A stretch of 64,000 nucleotides of DNA from Rhodospirillales bacterium (GTDB lineage Bacteria > Pseudomonadota > Alphaproteobacteria > Rhodospirillales > JASLQF01): assembly GCA_030744625.1 (NCBI GenBank), contig JASLQF010000041.1, positions 62,001-126,000 on the forward strand. The letters run 5' to 3'. The notes beneath the pieces are model-generated. The model saw only the letters and a program-made list of their open reading frames with translations. It had not been told where the DNA came from and did no database searches. Numbering within the stretch: the first letter of the stretch is position 1; every line of letters begins with the position of its first letter. Below are positions 24,945 through 32,311 of the stretch, in pieces. The translations under genes were made by a program, and so were the position numbers.

Positions 24945-25514
24945 ATGATGAGCACGGCAAAACCACAGGGCGCGACGACACAGGGCGCGGCGGCGATGGG
25001 CGCGCCCCAATGGCCCGGCGACATTTTCCGCGCGCTTGTCGATCTCGGCGTGCGCCAGGTGGCCTACGTGCCCGACGCCGGCCACAGCCGGCTGCTCGAT
25101 CTGTGCGCCGGCGAGGCGACCATGACCATGGTGCCGCTGACCACCGAGGAAGAGGGCATGGCGCTCCTTGCCGGCGCCTGGCTGGGCGGCCAGCGCGGCG
25201 TCCTCCTCATGCAAAGCAGCGGCGTCGGCAACTGCCTGAACATGCTGTCCCTGGTCCGCACCTGCCGCTTTCCCCTGCTCGTCCTGGTCACCATGCGCGG
25301 CCAGGAAGGCGAGGCCAATCCCTGGCAGTTGCCCATGGGCCGCATCACCGGCGACCTGCTGCGTCTGCAGGAAGTCTTTGTTCACGCCGTCGACGATGAG
25401 GCACGATTGGGAGAGGTCGTCGGCACCGCCGGCGAGGCGGTGTTCGCCGGCCCGGGAGCGGCCGCCGTGCTCATCGCGCAAAGCCTCGTCGGCGTCAAGA
25501 CGTTCGAGGATTAG
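24945..25514 (+). CDS. ComD-like TPP-binding subunit (N-terminal PYR domain)
   Basis: This 189-residue protein is an isolated ThDP PYR domain, like the alpha subunit of sulfopyruvate decarboxylase (ComD) or the N-terminal half of phosphonopyruvate decarboxylase. The catalytic Glu is in PLTTEEEGMALLAGAWLGG, and MQSSGVGNCLNMLS and RGQEGEANPWQLPMG match the ComD pattern. It works with the PP-domain protein encoded 3 nt downstream. The substrate may be a sulfonated, phosphonated or other 2-oxoacid; no sulfolactate or phosphonate genes are nearby. An internal ATG at 24996 is an alternative start. Confidence 0.75.
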   Translation: MMSTAKPQGATTQGAAAMGAPQWPGDIFRALVDLGVRQVAYVPDAGHSRLLDLCAGEATMTMVPLTTEEEGMALLAGAWLGGQRGVLLMQSSGVGNCLNMLSLVRTCRFPLLVLVTMRGQEGEANPWQLPMGRITGDLLRLQEVFVHAVDDEARLGEVVGTAGEAVFAGPGAAAVLIAQSLVGVKTFED

Positions 25515-25517
25515 ACA

Positions 25518-26117
25518 GTGAACAGCACGCGCGCCGAGTCCTATCCCCTGCGTCGCCGCCGGGTGGTGGCCTCCCTGCTCGCCGATCGCGGCGAGATGCT
25601 GGTCGTCGCCGGCCTCGGGACGCCGGCCTGGGACGCGACGGCGGCCGGCGACCATGCGCTGACCTTTCCGCTGTGGGGCGCCATGGGGGGCGCCGCCATG
25701 ATCGGGTTGGGCCTGGCCCTGGCGCGGCCCGAGCGCCGGGTGCTGGTGATCACCGGCGACGGCGAGATGCTGATGGGCCTGGGCAGCCTCGCCACCATCG
25801 CCGTGCAGGCGCCCGCCAACCTCGCCATCGCCGTCCTCGACAACGAGCGCTACGGCGAGACCGGCATGCAGGCCACCCACACCGCCCACGACGTGGACAT
25901 GGCGGGCATGGCGGCCGCCGCCGGGCTGCCGGTCACCGGCACCGTGGAAAGCGAGGCCGGGCTAGAGGCGGCCATGATGGCCCTGCGCGGGGCCGGGGGA
26001 CCGGTGTTCTACACCATCAAGGTGCGCGCCGAGGACCTGCCGCTGGCGCTGCCGCCCCGGGACGGCGTCGAACTCAAGGGGCGCTTCCGCGCCGCCCTGC
26101 TCGGCCAGAAGGCGTGA
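25518..26117 (+). CDS. ComE-like TPP-binding subunit (C-terminal PP domain)
   Basis: This 199-residue protein is the PP domain that completes the enzyme begun by the preceding gene. The TPP/Mg motif runs from GDGEMLMGLGSLATIA to VLDNERYGETGMQ, and WGAMGGAAMIGLGLAL precedes it, as in sulfopyruvate and phosphonopyruvate decarboxylases. The last codons overlap the GTG start of the next gene by 4 nt, so the three genes from 24945 to 27187 form a tight operon. Confidence 0.75.
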   Translation: MNSTRAESYPLRRRRVVASLLADRGEMLVVAGLGTPAWDATAAGDHALTFPLWGAMGGAAMIGLGLALARPERRVLVITGDGEMLMGLGSLATIAVQAPANLAIAVLDNERYGETGMQATHTAHDVDMAGMAAAAGLPVTGTVESEAGLEAAMMALRGAGGPVFYTIKVRAEDLPLALPPRDGVELKGRFRAALLGQKA

Positions 26118-27187
26118 GACGCGCCGCACACGGCGCCGCTTGCCTGGCGGTCCTCGCCGCGCTGGCCATCGCGCTCGCCGCCTGCGCGGCGCCCGAGCAC
26201 AAGCCGGGCGCGCCCTGGCACCACACGACGACGGGCTTCCGCAACCCGGCCGGCAGCCCCCAGCGCAACCCCTGGTGGATGCGCCTGCCCTGGGTGCTGA
26301 CGCGCCCCGTGGCGATGGCCTTCAACCTGACGGTGCCGCCGGCCGACCACCTGGTGCCGCCGGCCGAAGCCGTGCAGCGTTATCGCGCCCTGGCCGGCAA
26401 GAACACGCTGACCTGGATCGGCCACATGACGGCGCTGCTCAGGCTCGGCGGCAAGACGGTGCTCACCGATCCCTGGTTTTCCGACTACGCCTCGCCGATC
26501 CCGCCGATCGGGCCCAAGCGCTACGTGGCGCCCGGCATCCCCATCGCCGACCTGCCGCCCCTCGACGTGGTCCTCATCTCCCACAGCCACTACGACCACC
26601 TAGACCTGGAGACCGTCGAGATGCTCCCCAACCGGCGGCGCATCACGGCGATCGTGCCGCTCGGGCTCGGCCATTTTTTCGAGGAAAGGGGGTATGGCCG
26701 CGTCATCGAGCTCGACTGGTTTGAGACGGCCAGGGTCCACGGCATGGCCTTCACCGCCATGCCGGTGATCCACTGGTCGAAGCGCTCGATCTTCAAGTCC
26801 AACGACACCCTGTGGGCGGGCTTCGCCATCGAGGGCCCGGGCGGCCAGCGCCTCTACTTCGGGGGCGACGCCGAATACGGCCCCGTCTACAAGGAGAACG
26901 CCAAACTCTACGGCGGCTTCGACGTGGCGCTGTTGTCCATCGGCGCGTTTTCGCCGCGCATCGTCATGGACGGCGCCCACTGCGTGCCCGCCGACTGCCT
27001 GAAGATGGGCCTCGACCTCGGCGCGCATACGCTGGCCGGCCTGCACTGGGGTACCGGGCCGCTGGGCAGCGACGATTTTTCGGAGCCGCCCGACCGCTTC
27101 CGCGCCGCCGCCAAGGCCGCCGGCATCGCCGACGAGCGCGTCTGGATCCTGCGCATCGGCGAGACCCGCGTGCTGCCCCGGCGCTGA
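26114..27187 (+). CDS. Metallo-beta-lactamase-fold lipoprotein (NAPE-PLD-like)
   Basis: This 357-residue protein is read from a GTG at 26114 that overlaps the previous stop (GTGA). That start gives a lipoprotein signal peptide (RRAAHGAACLAVLAALAI then LAAC at the lipobox). The body is a metallo-beta-lactamase hydrolase of the NAPE-PLD/UlaG type: TWIGHMTALLRLGGKTVLTD, the HSHYDHLD metal site, YFGGDAEYGPVYKE and LAGLHWGTGPL. NAPE-PLD-type enzymes cleave phosphodiester bonds in lipids, but the bacterial substrate is unknown. The protein should be anchored in the envelope, facing the periplasm. Confidence 0.8.
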   Translation: MRRAAHGAACLAVLAALAIALAACAAPEHKPGAPWHHTTTGFRNPAGSPQRNPWWMRLPWVLTRPVAMAFNLTVPPADHLVPPAEAVQRYRALAGKNTLTWIGHMTALLRLGGKTVLTDPWFSDYASPIPPIGPKRYVAPGIPIADLPPLDVVLISHSHYDHLDLETVEMLPNRRRITAIVPLGLGHFFEERGYGRVIELDWFETARVHGMAFTAMPVIHWSKRSIFKSNDTLWAGFAIEGPGGQRLYFGGDAEYGPVYKENAKLYGGFDVALLSIGAFSPRIVMDGAHCVPADCLKMGLDLGAHTLAGLHWGTGPLGSDDFSEPPDRFRAAAKAAGIADERVWILRIGETRVLPRR

Positions 27188-27214
27188 GCGGGCGGAAGCG
27201 GCAGACCGAAACGC

Positions 27215-28249
27215 TCAGGCCGGCGCCGCCATCTGGCGGGCCCGCGGCACGACGTCCTCGGCGAAGGCACGCGCCACCTCGATCCTGGTCGAGCCGGGCG
27301 CCGGCAGGGGCATGATGGTGAGGCCGGCGACCCCCTCGCCGATGACGGCGGCCACCTTGGCGGCCACGTCGGCGGCGGTGCCCGCCCAGCAGAACTTGTC
27401 GACGAATGCGTCGGGGATGAGGTGGGCGTTGTCGGCCATCAGGTTGTAGTCGCGCTTGGCGATGATCGCCTCTAGGTCGTCCGGCACCCGCAGGCCGACG
27501 CGCTCAACGAACTTGCGGTCGGGATAGCTGTTCCACAGGATCACGCCGATGCTCGGCTTGACGGCGTCGTAGGCGGCGCGATGGTCATCGTCGATGCAGG
27601 TGTCGATGCGCGAGATCAGGGGGATATCGGCGAGGCCGCGGCCCGCCCTCCCCGCCCCCTTGCCGATCATCGCCTTGGCGTGGCCGAGGCCCTGGGGCTC
27701 GGCATAGGTGGCGATCATCACCCGGTCGGCCACCTCGCCGGCGGTTTGCAGCACCAGATCGCCGCGGCTGGCGACGATGAGGGGGATGTCGGGCCGCGCC
27801 TCGATGTTGAGCCGGCCGTCGTTGAAATGCACGACCTCGCCGTGGAAATCGACGCGGCCGCCGGCCAGCAGCCGGCGCATGAGGAGCACCGCCTCCTTGA
27901 TGGCCTGGGCCGGCCTGTGGCGCGCCACGCCCATTTCGGGAAAACCGGTGCCGCCGGCGCCGATGCCGATCATGGCGCGGCCCCCCGACACCTCGTCGAG
28001 GGTGGCGGCGGCCATCGCGGTCAGCGCCGGGTGGTGGGTGTAGGGATCGGCGACGAAGGTGCCGATGGCGGGCCGCGACGTGCGCTCGGCGACCACCCCC
28101 GCCGTCACGTACATGTCGTGGAAGAACTTCTCGTTGGCCACCCACAGCTGCCCGTAGCCGAGGCGCTCCCCGGCCTCGGCGAGGGCCACCATGTCGTCGA
28201 AGCCCTGATCGGTCCAGTGGATGGCGAGGCCGAGTTCGATGTCGGTCAT
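27215..28249 (-). CDS. LLM-class flavin/F420-dependent oxidoreductase
   Basis: This 344-residue protein is a luciferase-like monooxygenase (LLM) barrel. GQLWVANEKFFHDMYV, GTFVADPYTHHPALTAMA and TLDEVSGGRAMIGIGAGG match the F420-using Mer/Fgd-like branch rather than FMN luciferases. F420 use is plausible because a full F420 biosynthesis operon lies 7-13 kb away. It follows the second LLM gene by 12 nt and is the last gene of a GST-LLM-LLM operon. The substrate is not recognisable. Confidence 0.8.
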   Translation of the reverse strand: MTDIELGLAIHWTDQGFDDMVALAEAGERLGYGQLWVANEKFFHDMYVTAGVVAERTSRPAIGTFVADPYTHHPALTAMAAATLDEVSGGRAMIGIGAGGTGFPEMGVARHRPAQAIKEAVLLMRRLLAGGRVDFHGEVVHFNDGRLNIEARPDIPLIVASRGDLVLQTAGEVADRVMIATYAEPQGLGHAKAMIGKGAGRAGRGLADIPLISRIDTCIDDDHRAAYDAVKPSIGVILWNSYPDRKFVERVGLRVPDDLEAIIAKRDYNLMADNAHLIPDAFVDKFCWAGTAADVAAKVAAVIGEGVAGLTIMPLPAPGSTRIEVARAFAEDVVPRARQMAAPA

Positions 28250-28261
28250 TCCGTTATTCCG

Positions 28262-29272
28262 TCAGCCGACACCGGGGATGACCTCCTCGGCGAAGACCCG
28301 CATCTGATCGAGCAGTTCCGGCACCGTGTTGACGGCGAAATAAATCCCCATCAGGTGCGTCGCCCCGGCCGCCTTGAGGGCCTCTGCCTTGGCCATGACC
28401 TCGGCGGCGTCACCGATCAGGTTGACGTCGGTATGGTCCATGCCCTTCTGCCCCTTGAGGGTCGAGGCGCTCAGGGAATCGAAGTGCTTGCACATCTGGC
28501 TCTGGCGGTACTTGGCCACCGCCTCCTCGTGGGTCCTGCCGACGTAGACGGCGTATTGGGGGGCGATCTCGAAGGCCTCGGGGTCGCGGCCGTGTCCGGC
28601 GGCCAGCTCCCTGAGGCGTTCGACGCTTTGGCGCAAGGTTTCGACGGGCAGGCACGCCGGCTGCCAGCCGTCGGCATGGCGCGCCGCGCGCTCGACACCC
28701 GCCGGGCTGTTGCCGCCGATGTGAAGGGGCAGGCGCGCCTGCAAGGGCTTGGGGAACATCTCCACGTCCTTGAAACTGTAGTACTTGCCCTCGAACGACG
28801 CCCGGCGCTCCGTGAACAGGGCGCGCAGGGCTTCCATGCCCTCGCTCACCATGTCGCCCCGGTGCACCTTCCAATCCGGGTGCAGGGCCTCGAACTCCTC
28901 GCGGTAGGCGCCGATGCCGACGCCGATCTCGAGGCGCCCGCCGCTGAAGTGGTCGAGGGTGGCGATCTGCTTGGCCAGCACCACGATGTCGCGGCGCAAG
29001 GGCAGGACGATCATGCCGGTGCCGACGCGCAGCCGCGTGGTGGCGGCGGCGACGAAGGCATAGGTGATGAGGATGTCCCAGAAGTTGGGGGGCTCGGAGA
29101 ATTCGCCGCGCACGTATTGTTGCGTGGTCATGTGGTCGTTGCCCCACACCGAATCGTAGCCCAACGCCTCGGCATGGCGAGCCACTTCGACGACCTGCTC
29201 GGGCGTCGCGAAAGGCACCGGGAACATCATGCCTTCCATGCACGTCGGCAGGCCCACGCTGTACTTCATCAT
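28262..29272 (-). CDS. LLM-class flavin/F420-dependent oxidoreductase
   Basis: This 336-residue LLM barrel is a distant paralogue of its downstream neighbour. Typical segments are ALGYDSVWGNDHMTTQQYV, TTRLRVGTGMIVLPLRRDIV, LDHFSGGRLEIGVGIGAYRE and PLHIGGNSPAGVERAARHAD. The ATG at 29272 overlaps the GST stop by 4 nt (ATGA); a longer in-frame reading inside the GST gene is a shadow. F420H2 or FMNH2 could be the cofactor; F420 is favoured by the biosynthetic operon in the same window. Confidence 0.8.
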   Translation of the reverse strand: MMKYSVGLPTCMEGMMFPVPFATPEQVVEVARHAEALGYDSVWGNDHMTTQQYVRGEFSEPPNFWDILITYAFVAAATTRLRVGTGMIVLPLRRDIVVLAKQIATLDHFSGGRLEIGVGIGAYREEFEALHPDWKVHRGDMVSEGMEALRALFTERRASFEGKYYSFKDVEMFPKPLQARLPLHIGGNSPAGVERAARHADGWQPACLPVETLRQSVERLRELAAGHGRDPEAFEIAPQYAVYVGRTHEEAVAKYRQSQMCKHFDSLSASTLKGQKGMDHTDVNLIGDAAEVMAKAEALKAAGATHLMGIYFAVNTVPELLDQMRVFAEEVIPGVG

Positions 29273-29895
29273 GTCACCGCCGTCAGGGCGGGGTCGGTGG
29301 CCGTGAAGGAGTCGCGGCGCGATATCTCGGCGAACCAGCCATCGAGACGCGGACAACGCGCCCGCCAGTCCTCCTCCGCGAAGCGGAAGTCGAGGTATCC
29401 GAGCAGGCAACCCAAGGCGATATTGGCCAGGTCCATGGTTCCCTCCAGCGTCTCCGCATTGGCCTCGAACCAATCGAGGCCGTTCCGGATCTTGCCCCAT
29501 TGCTCCTCGACCCACGTCGGCCAGCACACTTCCTCGGGCCGCAGCCAGGTCTCGTAGCGCAGCAGGATAGCCGCCTCGCACATCCCCTGGGCGAGAGCGT
29601 GGCGGGTGAGGACGCGCCAACGGTCCTCGCCGGCCGCGGGGATGATGCCACCGCCGCCGGCGCGGGCGTCGAGGTACTCGCAGATGACCGTCGAATCGTA
29701 GAGCACCGTCGAATCCTCGAGCTCCAGCGCCGGTATCTTGCGCAAGGGGTTGTAGTTCCGGGCATAGGCTTCGTTGGGGCTGCCCGGCGCCACTTTCGTC
29801 AGTACCAGCTCGATGGCATCGCCGAGCCCGAGCTCGATGGCCGACGCCCGCACCTTGCGGGCGAAGGGGGACGCCGGGGCGTACATCAATTTCAT
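29269..29895 (-). CDS. Glutathione S-transferase family protein
   Basis: This 208-residue GST has a thioredoxin-like N-terminal domain (MKLMYAPASPFARKVRASAI, with Ser in the SPFARK active-site loop; NPLRKIPALELEDSTVLYDS with the cis-Pro and the glutathione-binding Glu/Asp-Ser) and an all-helical C-terminal domain. It is the first gene of an operon with two LLM oxidoreductases, a combination that suggests breakdown or detoxification of an electrophilic compound. The exact reaction is unknown. Confidence 0.8.
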   Translation of the reverse strand: MKLMYAPASPFARKVRASAIELGLGDAIELVLTKVAPGSPNEAYARNYNPLRKIPALELEDSTVLYDSTVICEYLDARAGGGGIIPAAGEDRWRVLTRHALAQGMCEAAILLRYETWLRPEEVCWPTWVEEQWGKIRNGLDWFEANAETLEGTMDLANIALGCLLGYLDFRFAEEDWRARCPRLDGWFAEISRRDSFTATDPALTAVT

Positions 29896-30008
29896 GCGCT
29901 AATCTCCTGGCTCAGTGCTCGTCAACGTTACGCCGCGACGGCGTCCACGATCCAGCCCTTCATCTCGGCGATGTACGGAAAATTGTTGGTGTTGTAAAAG
30001 CCTTTCTC

Positions 30009-31229
30009 ATGACCGACCGCCCCCACAGCAGCGACGGCTTCGACGTGGCGCGGGCCCGCGCCGAGACCCCGGGCTGCGCCGGCGTGCTGCACTTCAACAA
30101 CGCCGGCGCGGCGCTGATGCCGTCGCCGGTACTGGCCGCGCAGGTGGATCACCTGCAACTCGAGGCCGAGGCCGGCGGCTATGAGGCGGCGGCGGCCACG
30201 CAGGACAGATTTTCCAACACCTACGACGCCATCGCCCGTCTGCTCGGCTGCGCGGCCCGGGAGGTGGCGCTGATGGAGAACGCCACCCTGGCCTGGGACA
30301 TGGCCTTTCACGCCATCGAGTTCGCGCCCGGAGACCGCATCCTGACCTCCGAGGCCGAGTACGCCAGCAACTACATCGCCTATCTGCAGGTGGCGCGGCG
30401 CACCGGCGCCGTCGTCGAGCCGGTGCCCAGCGACAACAGCGGCCAGCTCGACCTCGCCGCCCTCGATGCGATGATCGACGGGCGCGTCAAGCTGATCTCC
30501 ATCACCCACGTGCCGACCAACGGCGGCCTCGTCAACCCGGCCGCCGAGGTCGGCCGCCGGGCGCGCGCCGCCTCCATCCCCTACCTGCTCGACGCCTGCC
30601 AGTCGGCGGGACAGATCGTCCTCGACGTCGACGCCATCGGCTGCGACATGCTGACGGCGACCGGGCGCAAGTACCTGCGCGGGCCACGCGGCACCGGGTT
30701 TCTCTACGTGCGCGAGGATTTCCTGGAGCGCCTGGAGCCGCCCTTCCTCGACCTCCGCGCCGCCACCTGGGAAACGCCCGAACGCTACGTGATGCGCTCG
30801 GATGCGCGGCGCTTCGAGAACTGGGAGTTCAACCATGCCGCCGTCATCGGCCTCGGCGTGGCGGTCGACTACGCGCTTTCCTGGGGCATCGAGGCCATCG
30901 AGCGCCGGGTCACGGCGCTGGCCGGGGAATTGCGCCGGCGCCTCGCCGCCATCCCCGCGGTCGCGCTGCACGACCTGGGCGCGCGGCGCTGCGGTATCGT
31001 CGCCTTCACCGTCGAGGGCGTGACCGCCGACGAGGTGAGCACCGCCCTGGCCAAACGCAAAATGAACGTGCTGGTAAGCCGCGCCCCCTCGACACTTCTC
31101 GACATGACGCGGCGCGGCCTCGCCGAAGTGGTGCGCGCCAGCGTGCATTACTACAACACCAGCGAAGAGATCGAGCGCTTCTGCGAAGCCGTCGAGGCGC
31201 TTATAGGCGGGAAGGATGACGTAGGTTAG
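30009..31229 (+). CDS. Class V aminotransferase / cysteine-desulfurase-like PLP enzyme
   Basis: This 406-residue fold-type I PLP enzyme has the N-terminal LHFNNAGAALMP, the segment SEAEYASNYIAYLQ, PLP-ring Asp in PYLLDACQSAGQIVLDV and the Schiff-base Lys in ATGRKYLRGPRGTGFLYV. The C-terminal ASVHYYNTSEEIERF is common to desulfurase/isopenicillin-N-epimerase-like members of class V. The partner proteins of IscS/SufS are absent, so it is more likely a lyase or epimerase in secondary metabolism. It is 31 nt upstream of a methyltransferase gene and probably co-transcribed. Confidence 0.8.
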   Translation: MTDRPHSSDGFDVARARAETPGCAGVLHFNNAGAALMPSPVLAAQVDHLQLEAEAGGYEAAAATQDRFSNTYDAIARLLGCAAREVALMENATLAWDMAFHAIEFAPGDRILTSEAEYASNYIAYLQVARRTGAVVEPVPSDNSGQLDLAALDAMIDGRVKLISITHVPTNGGLVNPAAEVGRRARAASIPYLLDACQSAGQIVLDVDAIGCDMLTATGRKYLRGPRGTGFLYVREDFLERLEPPFLDLRAATWETPERYVMRSDARRFENWEFNHAAVIGLGVAVDYALSWGIEAIERRVTALAGELRRRLAAIPAVALHDLGARRCGIVAFTVEGVTADEVSTALAKRKMNVLVSRAPSTLLDMTRRGLAEVVRASVHYYNTSEEIERFCEAVEALIGGKDDVG

Positions 31230-31260
31230 CGGTCGATCGTTCACACCGGGTTTATTTGCG

Positions 31261-32091
31261 ATGCCGCCCAACGCCGACCAACCGGCCGCGATGAAGCGCT
31301 TCATGCGACAGCGCGAGCTCGCCCATGCGCCGCTCCGGCTCGACATCGAGCGCCGGGTTTGCGGCAGCGACTACGGCGCGACGAGCTGGACGACGCTTGA
31401 CGAGGCAGGGCGGGTCGCCGAGCTGTTGCGGCTCGGTCCGGGGAATCTGCTTCTCGACATCGGCGCCGGCTCCGGTTGGCCCGGGCTTCATCTCGCCGCG
31501 ACGACGGGCTGCAACGTGGTCCTCACCGATATTCCGTTTTACGGTCTGCAAGCGGCGGTACAACGGGCCGAGGCCGACGGCCTTCGCGGCGCCGTTTGGG
31601 TTGCGGTGGCGGACGGCGCCGCGCTGCCGTTCACAAGCGGCCGGTTCGACGCGGTGAGCCATTCCGACGTGTTGTGTTGCCTCGTGCCCAAGCTGGCGGC
31701 CCTGGAATCGTGCCGGCGCGTGGTGCGCACGGGCGGCAGGACGGTATTCACGGTGATATCGATACCGCCGGGCCTGTCATCGGCTGATCACGAGCGGGCG
31801 GTGGCAGCCTCGCCGCCCTTCACCGACGCCGATGAAGAGTACCCGGCAATGCTCGAGAGGAGCGGCTGGGAGATCACCGATCACATCGATCTGAGCGGCG
31901 AGTTTATCCATTCGACCCGGCGCATGCTGGAGGAGGAGGAAGCACACGCCGACGAGCTCCGTGCATTGCACGGCGAGGATGATTTCGCGGCGCGGCTGAC
32001 GAGAAAACGGTCACGGCTCGGCGTACTGGAACAGGGACTGCTGCGGCGCGAACTGTTCGCCGCGACGGCGGTCCCATCGCCGAAAATTTAG
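31261..32091 (+). CDS. Class I SAM-dependent methyltransferase
   Basis: This 276-residue protein has motif I LLLDIGAGSGWPGLHLA near residue 63, a motif II acidic end in VVLTDIPFYG, and the post-motif FDAVSHSDVLCCLVP, giving a standard Rossmann methyltransferase. The C-terminal part carries a coiled, acidic segment (TRRMLEEEEAHADELRAL). The family methylates many small molecules, and nothing in the sequence fixes the substrate. It lies between a class V PLP enzyme and a corrinoid methyltransferase fusion. Confidence 0.8.
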   Translation: MPPNADQPAAMKRFMRQRELAHAPLRLDIERRVCGSDYGATSWTTLDEAGRVAELLRLGPGNLLLDIGAGSGWPGLHLAATTGCNVVLTDIPFYGLQAAVQRAEADGLRGAVWVAVADGAALPFTSGRFDAVSHSDVLCCLVPKLAALESCRRVVRTGGRTVFTVISIPPGLSSADHERAVAASPPFTDADEEYPAMLERSGWEITDHIDLSGEFIHSTRRMLEEEEAHADELRALHGEDDFAARLTRKRSRLGVLEQGLLRRELFAATAVPSPKI

Positions 32092-32311
32092 AGATCCCGC
32101 CCTGACTTGAAGACGCCGCGTGGCGGAAGGGGAACCATTTCAACGGCGATGCGGTTTGGGTATGATCGCCGTGGATCCGGAGGTTATCGGGGGAATTCGG
32201 GGCCTCGGCCCCGGCCGGTTGTTACTCCGCTCGTGCTTGGGGTCCTGAACGGCCAGAAACACCAGGAAGCAGCTCGCTTTCTCCAGAACATTATCAAATT
32301 GGAGAACTTCA

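Noticed and set aside
32092-32311. Possible cobalamin riboswitch before the CmuA-like gene
   Set aside because: A GC-rich hairpin (CGGGGC/GCCCCG near 32198-32213) is present, but I could not find the conserved B12-box or the expected core; the region is more likely an ordinary leader.
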